6,733 bases of DNA, taken from NCBI GenBank assembly GCA_039026915.1, contig JBCCLJ010000301.1, positions 1 through 6,733 on the forward strand, in the 5' to 3' direction. Of the stretch, positions 1 through 5,259 are shown piece by piece; the stretch's first letter is position 1, and each line of letters starts with the position of its first letter. This stretch comes from JBCCLJ01 sp039026915. Lineage in GTDB: Bacteria > Acidobacteriota > Thermoanaerobaculia > Multivoradales > Multivoraceae. The notes below the pieces were generated by a model. The model was not told the origin of the DNA. It searched no databases and saw only the letters and a program-made list of their open reading frames with translations. A program made the position numbers and the translations under genes.

Positions 1-296
1 GAGTCCTCGGCACCATGCCCAGCGGCTTCGCGCTCCCTGCGCTCGGCGACCTTGATGACCTTGTAGACGTTGTAGAAACCTGCGGCGATGCCAATGCCCA
101 GACCGATCAAGGCCCCGGCGCTCCGGGCGCCGAACCAACCGCCGATCGCCTGGCCTCCGAAGAGACCGATCAGAATGGCCATCGGAAAGACGGTGCCGAT
201 CGTCGAGACGTCGGCCATCTCCTTGACCTCCCGCCGCTTCTTGCGGCGCTCGAGTCGCTTCTCCGACAGCGGCGGCAGGTCTGGCGAATCAGCCAT
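1..296 (-). CDS. atpZ: AtpZ/AtpI-family F0F1-ATPase accessory membrane protein (partial)
   Basis: Reading the minus strand from an ATG at 296-294 gives 98 codons without a stop; the gene runs off the left edge. The start is well supported by GAGGAG 8 bases upstream. Residues 10-27 are very basic (KRLERRKKRREVKEM). Two glycine-rich hydrophobic segments follow, about residues 33-54 (including FPMAILIGLFGGQAIGGWFG) and 61-78 (GALIGLGIGIAAGFYNVYK), then a charged tail. This short basic N-terminus plus two-helix hairpin is the layout of the small AtpZ/AtpI proteins (F-ATPase_gene1 family), which usually sit just upstream of the F0 subunit genes and are linked to assembly of the c-ring or to Mg2+/Ca2+ transport. 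The expected downstream atp genes lie outside the window, so context cannot confirm it. The family call rests on topology and motif resemblance. Confidence 0.75.
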   Translation of the reverse strand, partial: MADSPDLPPLSEKRLERRKKRREVKEMADVSTIGTVFPMAILIGLFGGQAIGGWFGARSAGALIGLGIGIAAGFYNVYKVIKVAERREREAAGHGAED

Positions 297-384
297 GAGA
301 GTGACTCCTCATCGAATCAGAGTAGCAGCGATCGACGGGCCGCAAGAGCCCTTTCGCAAAGGGGTCCCGTGCTACTGTCCCGCC
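297..384. promoter_or_regulatory. Divergent atpZ / heptose-kinase intergenic control region
   Basis: These 88 bases must hold the promoters of both divergent genes. The atpZ Shine-Dalgarno is at its left end. On the plus strand there are three nested inverted repeats: AGTAGC (321-326) with GCTACT (371-376), ACGGG (335-339) with CCCGT (366-370), and a perfect CCCTTT-cgc-AAAGGG hairpin at 349-363. A TAnnnT hexamer, TACTGT at 373-378, lies exactly at -12 to -7 relative to the GTG at 385, the position expected for the -10 element of a leaderless transcript. No convincing -35 element is visible. The assignment as a control region comes from position. Confidence 0.4.
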
Positions 385-1434
385 GTGACAGAAGCCACGA
401 CGCCGCCGGACTGCGACCGGCTCCGACAGCTCATCGAGCAGCTCCGGGATCGCCCCATCGTCGTCGTCGCGGACCTCGTCGCAGATCGGTTTCTGTCCGG
501 CTGGGCGCGGCGCATCAGCCGCGAGGCACCGGTGCTGATCCTCGAACAGGAGAGCATCGAGCTGGTCCCCGGGGGCGGCGCGAACGCCATCGCCAACGTC
601 CGTTCCCTCGGCGGTAGCCCTCGGCCCATCGGCGTCGTCGGCAGCGACGACTCGGGCCACGATCTCGTCGCTGATCTGGCCGCCCGCGGCCTGCTGACCG
701 AGGGCATCACCGAGCTCGCAGGGCACCTCACACCCACCAAGACCCGCGTCCTCGGCGGCAGCACCGCCGCAAGTCGGCAGCAGATCGTCCGCATCGACTC
801 CGGCGACTCCTTCGAGCTCGAAGGCGCCACGAGAGAGCGCCTCCTCGAGGCGATCGGCGCCGCGCTCGAGGGCGTGCCGAGCGCGACCGTCGTCTTCAGC
901 GACTACGGCTACGGCGTCGCAACCCCCGAACTCTGCGCCGCAGTGCAGTCGCGGCGCGCCGACGTGCAGATTCTCGTCGACAGTCGCTATCGGCTCGCCG
1001 AGTACCAGGGCATCGACGCGGCGACACCCAACCAGGAGGAAGCGGAGGCGCTCGTGGGCTCACGGCTCGACGAGGAAGACGCACTGCTCGAGCACGCTCC
1101 CGCCCTGCGTCGACGGCTCGACGTCGACAAGCTGCTGATCACCCGGGGTCGTCGTGGCATGGCGCTGATTCTCGAGAACGGCGTCGCCTTCATCCCTATC
1201 TATGGCACCGATCAGGTCGTCGACGTCACCGGAGCGGGCGACACCGTCATCGGCGCCTTCTCGCTGGCGCTCGCGGCCGGAGCGACGGGTCTCGAGGCCT
1301 CGCTGCTCGCCAACTATGCGGGAGGCGTCGCGGTAATGAAGGCGGGCACCGCCACGGTGACGGCCACCGATCTGCTCGACGCCGTCGAAGCCGATGCGGA
1401 CCTTCCCGAGCGCGTCAGATGGAGGAGCTTCTGA
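385..1434 (+). CDS. rfaE1: D-glycero-beta-D-manno-heptose-7-phosphate kinase (HldA/RfaE1-type PfkB kinase)
   Basis: This enzyme phosphorylates D-glycero-D-manno-heptose 7-phosphate at C1 using ATP, in the cytoplasmic route to ADP-heptose for the LPS inner core. From GTG 385 the product is 349 residues, a usual length for the kinase domain of HldE. The ribokinase/PfkB signature DVTGAGDTVIGAF lies at residues 280-292, with the likely catalytic Asp at 286. Other family motifs are GGGAN (63-67), RISREAP (43-49; RISPEAP in E. coli HldE), TKTRV (118-122) and TPNQEE (214-219). The usual N-terminal GDxxxD reads ADLVAD (29-34), a Gly-to-Ala change. GTG 385 places a normal-length leader before the first beta strand, but there is no clear ribosome binding site. 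An in-frame ATG at 295 would overlap the atpZ start and is less likely. The partner adenylyltransferase gene begins inside this stop codon. Specificity for heptose rather than another sugar is inferred from that partner. Confidence 0.88.
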   Translation: MTEATTPPDCDRLRQLIEQLRDRPIVVVADLVADRFLSGWARRISREAPVLILEQESIELVPGGGANAIANVRSLGGSPRPIGVVGSDDSGHDLVADLAARGLLTEGITELAGHLTPTKTRVLGGSTAASRQQIVRIDSGDSFELEGATRERLLEAIGAALEGVPSATVVFSDYGYGVATPELCAAVQSRRADVQILVDSRYRLAEYQGIDAATPNQEEAEALVGSRLDEEDALLEHAPALRRRLDVDKLLITRGRRGMALILENGVAFIPIYGTDQVVDVTGAGDTVIGAFSLALAAGATGLEASLLANYAGGVAVMKAGTATVTATDLLDAVEADADLPERVRWRSF

Positions 1435-1934
1435 TGGGACTCGTCGTGACCATCGAACAGGCTCGGCAGGCGCGCGGCGACCTGCGAGAGCAGGGGCTCA
1501 CGCTGGCGATGGCCAACGGCCACTTCGACCTGCTCCACGTCGGCCACCTGCGCTATCTGCAGGATGCCAAGCGCGAAGCCGATCGCCTGCTCGTCGCGAT
1601 CAACGCAGACGACTCGGTCGCCCGGCTCAAGGGCCCAGGGCGCCCTCTGGTACCCCAGGAAGAACGCGCCGAGCTGCTCGCCGCGCTGGCCCCCGTCGAC
1701 TGGGTCATCGTCTTCGAGGGCGACACCCCGGCTCCGCTCCTCACCGAGCTCGAGCCCGACGTACACTGCAAGGGCACCGACTACGGCAGCCCGGAGAAGG
1801 TGCCGGAGTATGAGGTCGTGCGCGCCTACGGAGGCCGCACCGCACTGGTCGGCGATCCGAAGGACCACTCGACGCGGGATCTCATCGCGGCTTCGAGAGC
1901 CCTACCGATCGCCACGAACGGCGAAAAGCGCTGA
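1434..1934 (+). CDS. rfaE2: D-glycero-beta-D-manno-heptose 1-phosphate adenylyltransferase (HldC/RfaE2-type)
   Basis: This protein transfers AMP from ATP to heptose 1-phosphate, giving ADP-D-glycero-D-manno-heptose. It is a 166-residue nucleotidyltransferase of the cytidylyltransferase-like fold. The nucleotide-binding loop is at residues 28-41 (NGHFDLLHVGHLRYL region) with the HxGH motif H35-V-G-H38. RLKGPGRPL (64-72), VDWVIVFEGDTP (88-99), CKGTDY (112-117) and STRDLI (146-151) match conserved blocks of RfaE2. The family's usual GCFD reads GHFD here. The start ATG overlaps the kinase stop (TGATG) and has GGAGGAG six bases upstream (1421-1427), so it is preferred over ATG 1419. The overlap implies translational coupling. 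Many bacteria fuse these two domains as HldE; here they are separate proteins. Confidence 0.9.
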   Translation: MGLVVTIEQARQARGDLREQGLTLAMANGHFDLLHVGHLRYLQDAKREADRLLVAINADDSVARLKGPGRPLVPQEERAELLAALAPVDWVIVFEGDTPAPLLTELEPDVHCKGTDYGSPEKVPEYEVVRAYGGRTALVGDPKDHSTRDLIAASRALPIATNGEKR

Positions 1935-1956
1935 ATTCTTAGGCACTTAGCAAGAC

Positions 1957-1980
1957 TCGGGTCGAATTGACCCGACTTTT
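1957..1980 (+). terminator. Rho-independent-type terminator of the heptose operon
   Basis: A 7-bp stem, TCGGGTC (1957-1963) with GACCCGA (1969-1975), has a 5-base loop and is followed by CTTTT (1976-1980). It sits 23 bases after the stop of the adenylyltransferase gene and before an independently promoted gene. The T tract is short, so efficiency may be moderate. Confidence 0.6.
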
Positions 1981-1995
1981 ACGTATTGCTAGAGT
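1967..1995 (+). promoter_or_regulatory. Sigma70-type promoter upstream of pilB
   Basis: TTGACC (1967-1972, 5/6 to the -35 consensus) and TAGAGT (1990-1995, 4/6 to the -10 consensus) are separated by exactly 17 bases. TGC just before the -10 gives an extended -10 element. The -35 box lies within the right arm of the preceding terminator. The -10 is flanked by a perfect inverted repeat, ATTGC (1985-1989) and GCAAT (1996-2000), which could be an operator. The predicted leader to the pilB start is about 75 bases. Prediction from pattern only. Confidence 0.5.
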
Positions 1996-2077
1996 GCAAT
2001 GCTGCGATGTCTTTCCTGCCCGACGTCGCGCTTTCCTTTCCCATCTCTTTCCAATGTTTTTCGTGCGGTGAGGTGTC

Positions 2078-3796
2078 ATGGACAATCGACTGGGTGAGCT
2101 ACTCGTACGCGGTGGACTGATCACCGACGAACACCTTCAGGAGGCCCTCGTCGCGCAGCGCGATCAGGGCGGCCGCCTCGGCGCCAACTTGGTGAAGCTC
2201 GGCTACATCGAGGATCACCAGCTGGTCGACTTCCTGTCCCAGCACTTCGGCGTCCCCTCGATCGACCTCGAGCAGATCGAGGTCGATGAGTCCGTCATCT
2301 CCATCATCCCCGCCGACGTCGCGCGCAAGTACACCATCCTGCCGGTGTCGAAGGCGGGCGCCAAGGTGACGATCGCGATGATCGATCCGACCAACGTCTT
2401 CGCCATGGACGACATCAAGTTCATGACGGGCTACGACGTGGAGCCCGTGGTCGCCTCGGAAACGAGCCTGCGCGTCGGCATCGACAAGTACTACGGATCG
2501 ACGCACGCGATCGAGCTGAAGAAGGTGATGGACGAGCTCGACGACACCTCGTCGATCGACGATCTGGAGGTCCTCGAAGAAGAAGAAGACGTCGATCTCG
2601 CGACCCTGGAGGAAGAGTCGGAAGACGCACCCGTCGTCCGCCTCGTCAACATCATCCTCACCGACGCGATCAAGCGCAACGCTTCGGACATTCACGTCGA
2701 GCCGTACGAGAAGGAGTACCGGGTTCGCTACCGCATCGACGGCATTCTCTACGAGATGATGAACCCGCCGCTCAAGCTGCGCGAGGCGATTACCAGCCGC
2801 ATCAAGATCATGGCGAAGCTCGACATCGCCGAGAAGCGCCTGCCGCAAGACGGCCGCATCAAGATCAAGACGAAGCTCGGCGGCAAGACCAAGGACCTCG
2901 ACTACCGCGTCTCCGTGCTGCCGACGCTCTTCGGCGAGAAGATCGTCATGCGGTTGCTCGACAAAGACAACCTCATGCTCGACCTCACGAAGCTCGGCTT
3001 CGAGGAAGAGTCGCTGCGCAAGTTCGAGCACGCCATCGCTCAGCCGTTCGGCATGGTTCTGGTCACCGGTCCGACGGGTTCCGGCAAGACGAATACGCTC
3101 TATTCGGCCCTGTCGCAGGTGAACAGTCCCGACACCAACATCATGACCGCCGAAGATCCGGTCGAGTTCAACCTTCCCGGGATCAATCAGGTGCAGATGA
3201 AGGAGTCGATCGGCCTCAACTTCGCGTCGGCGCTGCGCTCCTTCCTTCGCCAGGATCCGAACATCGTGCTCGTCGGCGAGATTCGAGACTTCGAGACCGC
3301 CGAGGTCGCGATCAAGGCCGCCATGACGGGCCATCTCGTGCTGTCGACGCTGCACACCAACGACGCGCCGTCCTCGATCAACCGTCTGATGAACATGGGC
3401 GTCGAGCCCTTCCTCGTCGCGACGTCGGTGCACTGCGTCGTCGCCCAGCGTCTGGTGCGCCGCATCTGCACCGCCTGCAAGGAGCCGATCGAGGCTCCTC
3501 CCGCAGCGCTGATGAACGCCGGCTTCGACGAGAGCGAAGCGAGCACCGTGCAGCTCTTCCGCGGCAAGGGCTGCGAGAAGTGCAGCAACACCGGCTACAA
3601 GGGTCGTACCGCGCTCTATGAGTGCATGGTTCTCGACGACGAGATCCGTGAGCTCGTGCTGAGCGGCGCCAGCGCCTACGAAGTGCGCCAGAAGGCTCTG
3701 CAGCTCGGCATGATCTCGCTGCGTGAGTCGGGTCTCTACAAGATTCGCAACGGCGTGACCACCATCGAAGAGGTCGTCCGCGAAACCGTCGGGTGA
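2078..3796 (+). CDS. pilB: Type IV pilus assembly (extension) ATPase PilB
   Basis: This is the cytoplasmic hexameric secretion ATPase that drives pilin polymerisation at the inner-membrane platform. The 572-residue product has the normal PilB layout. An N-terminal GspE/MshE-type domain spans about 1-145 (starting NRLGELLVRGGLITDEHLQ). An acidic linker follows at about 150-183 (DDLEVLEEEEDVDL). The core ATPase carries Walker A GPTGSGKT (331-338), the Asp box TAEDPVE (357-363), Walker B IVLVGEIRD (396-404) and the His box GHLVLSTLHTND (418-429). Four cysteines, C464/C467 and C499/C502, form the zinc site typical of PilB and GspE and absent from PilT. NASDIHVEPY (201-210) is the conserved entry to the catalytic region. 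ATG 2078 has GAGG four bases upstream. It lacks an adjacent pilT or pilC here and appears monocistronic, with its own promoter and a hairpin overlapping its stop codon. GspE of type II secretion is the main alternative. Confidence 0.92.
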   Translation: MDNRLGELLVRGGLITDEHLQEALVAQRDQGGRLGANLVKLGYIEDHQLVDFLSQHFGVPSIDLEQIEVDESVISIIPADVARKYTILPVSKAGAKVTIAMIDPTNVFAMDDIKFMTGYDVEPVVASETSLRVGIDKYYGSTHAIELKKVMDELDDTSSIDDLEVLEEEEDVDLATLEEESEDAPVVRLVNIILTDAIKRNASDIHVEPYEKEYRVRYRIDGILYEMMNPPLKLREAITSRIKIMAKLDIAEKRLPQDGRIKIKTKLGGKTKDLDYRVSVLPTLFGEKIVMRLLDKDNLMLDLTKLGFEEESLRKFEHAIAQPFGMVLVTGPTGSGKTNTLYSALSQVNSPDTNIMTAEDPVEFNLPGINQVQMKESIGLNFASALRSFLRQDPNIVLVGEIRDFETAEVAIKAAMTGHLVLSTLHTNDAPSSINRLMNMGVEPFLVATSVHCVVAQRLVRRICTACKEPIEAPPAALMNAGFDESEASTVQLFRGKGCEKCSNTGYKGRTALYECMVLDDEIRELVLSGASAYEVRQKALQLGMISLRESGLYKIRNGVTTIEEVVRETVG

Positions 3797-3870
3797 CCTT
3801 AGGTGTGCTGGTAGCACACCACGGTCACTTGCTTCTTCGCAGACCGCTCCATGCGGCTGCGCCGCGTCGT
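3793..3870 (+). repeat. 3' hairpin repeat, unit U1 (overlaps pilB stop)
   Basis: This is the first of two tandem units. It opens with a two-tier hairpin: outer arms GTGACC (3793-3798) and GGTCAC (3823-3828), inner arms GGTGTGCT (3802-3809) and AGCACACC (3813-3820), loop GGT. The pilB TGA lies inside the outer left arm. A 28-base segment at 3842-3869, identical in unit U2, contains a further stem GCGGC-tgc-GCCGC (3853-3865). There is no T tract, so a classical intrinsic terminator is not certain. The hairpin could still act in termination or protect the 3' end of the pilB mRNA. Confidence 0.8.
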
Positions 3871-3871
3871 C

Positions 3872-3949
3872 GGGGTGCCTTTGCGTGCTGGCTAGCACGC
3901 GGCACCCCTGTTCTTTCGCGGACCGCTCCATGCGGCTGCGCCGCGTCGC
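3872..3949 (+). repeat. 3' hairpin repeat, unit U2 (tandem copy of U1)
   Basis: The tandem copy lies 79 bases downstream of U1. The 28-base core at 3921-3948 is identical to 3842-3869. The hairpin is rebuilt with different bases: outer arms GGGGTGCC (3872-3879) and GGCACCCC (3901-3908), inner arms GCGTGCT (3883-3889) and AGCACGC (3894-3900), loop GGCT. It is followed by TGTTCTTT, the nearest thing to a terminator T tract in the block. The third stem GCGGC-tgc-GCCGC is at 3932-3944. Confidence 0.8.
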
Positions 3950-3981
3950 TCGGGCTTCGCCCGGGTCGGCCCCTTCGGGCC
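3950..3981. repeat. Pair of small GC-rich hairpins after U2
   Basis: Two short stems follow U2: CGGGC-ttc-GCCCG (3951-3963) and GGCCC-cttc-GGGCC (3968-3981). The C(TTC)G-type loops are typical of very stable small hairpins. They could be the decayed end of another repeat unit or part of a termination region between convergent pilB and the adenosyltransferase gene. From 3982 to 4046 nothing recognisable is seen. Confidence 0.5.
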
Positions 3982-4046
3982 AACCGCGGCGGGATCTGGT
4001 GATTCATGCCTGATGACTACCAAGACCTAACGGTGCTGTAAGGAAC

Positions 4047-4115
4047 TGCGTCATTGCGAGGACGGCGGGCGCACGCTCGACGCAGCCGAGAGGCGACCGC
4101 GGACGTGGCAGTCTC
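4047..4115 (+). repeat. Short dispersed repeat with TCATTGCGAG end
   Basis: The element begins TGCGTCATTGCGAGGA and ends ACGTGGCAGTCTC (4103-4115). The terminal ATTGC and GCAGT can pair with one wobble. The ends resemble a short palindromic intergenic repeat I recall from many unrelated bacterial genomes (TCATTGCGAG...GGCAATCTC); that comparison is from memory. Fourteen of its bases recur in opposite orientation at 6175-6188. It looks like a non-coding, REP- or MITE-like element. Confidence 0.5.
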
Positions 4116-4120
4116 TACAA

Positions 4121-4197
4121 AGACCGCGCCCCAGCACCACCGAGCGGTCTCGACGCAAGGACCACCGACGACGATGCACCACCACCCCCAGCACCCG
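4121..4197 (-). repeat. Degenerate 3' hairpin repeat unit
   Basis: Read on the minus strand this follows unit R1 in tandem. A CCCAGCAC-type boundary (4187-4194) lies 105 bases from the CCGAGCAC boundary of R1, close to the 108-base spacing between R3 and R2. Only one clear stem survives: AGACCGC (4121-4127) with GCGGTCT (4144-4150), separated by a 16-base loop. The rest is GGTGGT-rich and weakly related to the intact units, so the assignment is tentative. Confidence 0.35.
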
Positions 4198-4301
4198 GGC
4201 AAGCGACGCGGCGAAGCCGCTTGGAGCGCGCAGGTCCGCCCAGCGGACCGAAGCATCAACACAGGGCGAGCGCAGGCGTGGTACCACCACGCCGAGCACG
4301 T
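4198..4301 (-). repeat. 3' hairpin repeat, unit R1 (abuts adenosyltransferase stop)
   Basis: In the minus-strand sense, the unit starts one base after the TAG of the adenosyltransferase gene with CGTGCTCGG. It then forms a perfect 8-bp hairpin, plus-strand arms GGCGTGGT (4275-4282) and ACCACGCC (4286-4293). A second perfect 7-bp hairpin has arms GGTCCGC (4233-4239) and GCGGACC (4243-4249). The third, GCGGC-gaa-GCCGC, is at 4208-4220. The end is GGCAAGCGACGC read on the plus strand. The segment GCGGACC...GCTCCA...GCGGCT...CGCCGCGTCGCT links it to units U1 and U2. No T tract follows. Confidence 0.8.
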
Positions 4302-4865
4302 CTACGCCCGGCTGTCCCAGAGCACGTCGCCCACGCCCCTCTTCAGATTCGCATAGCGAGCCATGACGAAGAGCGCGTCCGACAGACGGTTCAGGTAGCG
4401 AATCACCGGTTTGCCGACGAATTCCGTCCGCGACAGCTCGGTCGCCTCGCGCTCGGCTCGGCGACAGACGGTGCGTGCCACATGCAGATGCGCCGCAGCG
4501 AGTGAGCCGCCGGGAAGGATGAAGTTCTGCAGCGGCTCGAGCTCTTCCTGCCACGCGTCCATCCACGCCTCGAGCTGATCGACGTGACGATCCTCGATGC
4601 GCGGCACCTCGGGGGCGTTCGGGTCGTCCTCGGGAATGCAGAGATCCGAGCCGAGGTGAAAGAGGTCGTTCTGGATCTTGGCGAGCGGCTCCAGGAGCGC
4701 GTCGGGCACGCCACTCGCGACGGCAACGCCGAGGACCGAGTTCAGCTCGTCGGCCGTGCCGTAGGCCGCGATGCGCAGAGACTCTTTGGGGACGCGCGTG
4801 CCGGTGCCGAGTGCGGTGGTGCCGTCGTCACCCGTGCGGGTGTAGACCTTGGTGATGCGTGGCAT
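4302..4865 (-). CDS. pduO: PduO-type cob(I)alamin (cob(I)yrinic acid a,c-diamide) adenosyltransferase
   Basis: This enzyme transfers the 5'-deoxyadenosyl group of ATP to cob(I)alamin, making adenosylcobalamin in the cytoplasm. The 187-residue product has the usual length and order of the PduO/MMAB family. The ATP-binding N-terminal loop YTRTGDDGTT is at residues 8-17. ADELNSVLG (38-46) starts the helical bundle. FILPGG (115-120) and the arginine-rich ARTVCRRAERE (130-140) follow, the helix carrying the catalytic and nucleotide-contacting arginines. YLNRLSDALFVMAR (157-170) is the C-terminal signature. The ATG has GAGGAG seven bases upstream. No cobalamin-dependent enzyme or corrinoid gene is adjacent, so the B12 enzyme it serves cannot be named from this window. 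It appears monocistronic. CobA/BtuR-type enzymes are a different fold and do not fit. Confidence 0.93.
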   Translation of the reverse strand: MPRITKVYTRTGDDGTTALGTGTRVPKESLRIAAYGTADELNSVLGVAVASGVPDALLEPLAKIQNDLFHLGSDLCIPEDDPNAPEVPRIEDRHVDQLEAWMDAWQEELEPLQNFILPGGSLAAAHLHVARTVCRRAEREATELSRTEFVGKPVIRYLNRLSDALFVMARYANLKRGVGDVLWDSRA

Positions 4866-5259
4866 GGTTGTCTCCTCGAAAAGATCATAGGGGAAGGGAT
4901 ACGGCGAGCCGAGGCGCGACCCCTAGTTCCTTCGTCAACGCCGGGTCACTGGACGTGAAGACAACGGCCGGACCGAGGGAGAAGTCCAGCAGCTCAAAAC
5001 GCGAAAATAGTACCGTGTGGGGTGCCCACTAGAATGCGGACTCTGATCCCGACAACCCTCTCTGAGACGGCGTGAAGCTCCCGTTGTCGCGTGAGCGGTC
5101 CTAGTTCATGGTCACGCTTTGTCTCTCAACGGCCAACGCAGAGTCGCGGATCGATCCAGAGACCGTGCTCGAGGGGAAAGGGCCCACCCACTCGGCAAGC
5201 TCCAGTCGACAGGTGAAGTTGCCGCCCAGTATGACCTCGAGAGTCGAGAGGAAGCACAA
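4866..5259. other. Gene-free region between adenosyltransferase and membrane-protein gene
   Basis: These 394 bases separate two divergent genes and must carry both promoters, but no pair of -35/-10 boxes is convincing. TATGAT on the minus strand at 4889-4884 resembles a -10 box, yet it would leave almost no leader before the ribosome binding site. A small hairpin GTGGG-gtg-CCCAC is at 5017-5029. The plus-strand frame can be extended upstream to TTG 5119, but that stretch is rich in Arg and polar residues and does not look like coding sequence. No riboswitch or RNA gene was recognised. Confidence 0.5.
4885..5028 (-). pseudogene. Possible 3' remnant of a gene upstream of the adenosyltransferase
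   Basis: A 47-codon open frame on the minus strand lies between TAG (5031-5029) and TGA (4887-4885). Its last part reads like ordinary protein (FELLDFSLGPAVVF, then DPALTKELGVAPRLAV). About three quarters of its last 35 codons end in G or C, similar to real genes nearby. It has no plausible start codon, and the stop lies 19 bases before the adenosyltransferase ATG, a typical operon spacing. This fits the tail of a truncated upstream gene, but the open frame is short and chance is not excluded. The family is not recognised. Confidence 0.25.

Noticed and set aside
88..384. Upstream extension of the heptose kinase to ATG 88 or ATG 295
   Set aside because: It would overlap the opposite-strand atpZ-like gene, and the added residues do not resemble the kinase family N-terminus.
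2099..3931. 610-codon open frame antisense to pilB
   Set aside because: It mirrors the GC-rich third positions of pilB, its translation is low-complexity (Asp/Arg/Val/Leu-rich) and it has no recognisable domain; pilB on the other strand has every family motif.
3793..3949. CRISPR array
   Set aside because: There are only two tandem units, the repeats are longer than usual, the intervening sequences are hairpins rather than unique spacers, and no cas genes occur.
4051..4566. Open frames running through the repeat block on either strand
   Set aside because: They are composed of hairpin repeat sequence, translate to low-complexity Arg/Ala/Pro stretches, and overlap the adenosyltransferase gene.
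4866..5118. Cobalamin riboswitch in front of the adenosyltransferase
   Set aside because: GGTCACTGG at about 4945 resembles a B12-box fragment, but it is on the wrong strand and no surrounding riboswitch architecture is visible.
5119..5259. TTG start at 5119 for the membrane protein
   Set aside because: The extra 47 residues are Arg-rich and non-hydrophobic with no ribosome binding site; GTG 5260 has GAGG at a good distance.
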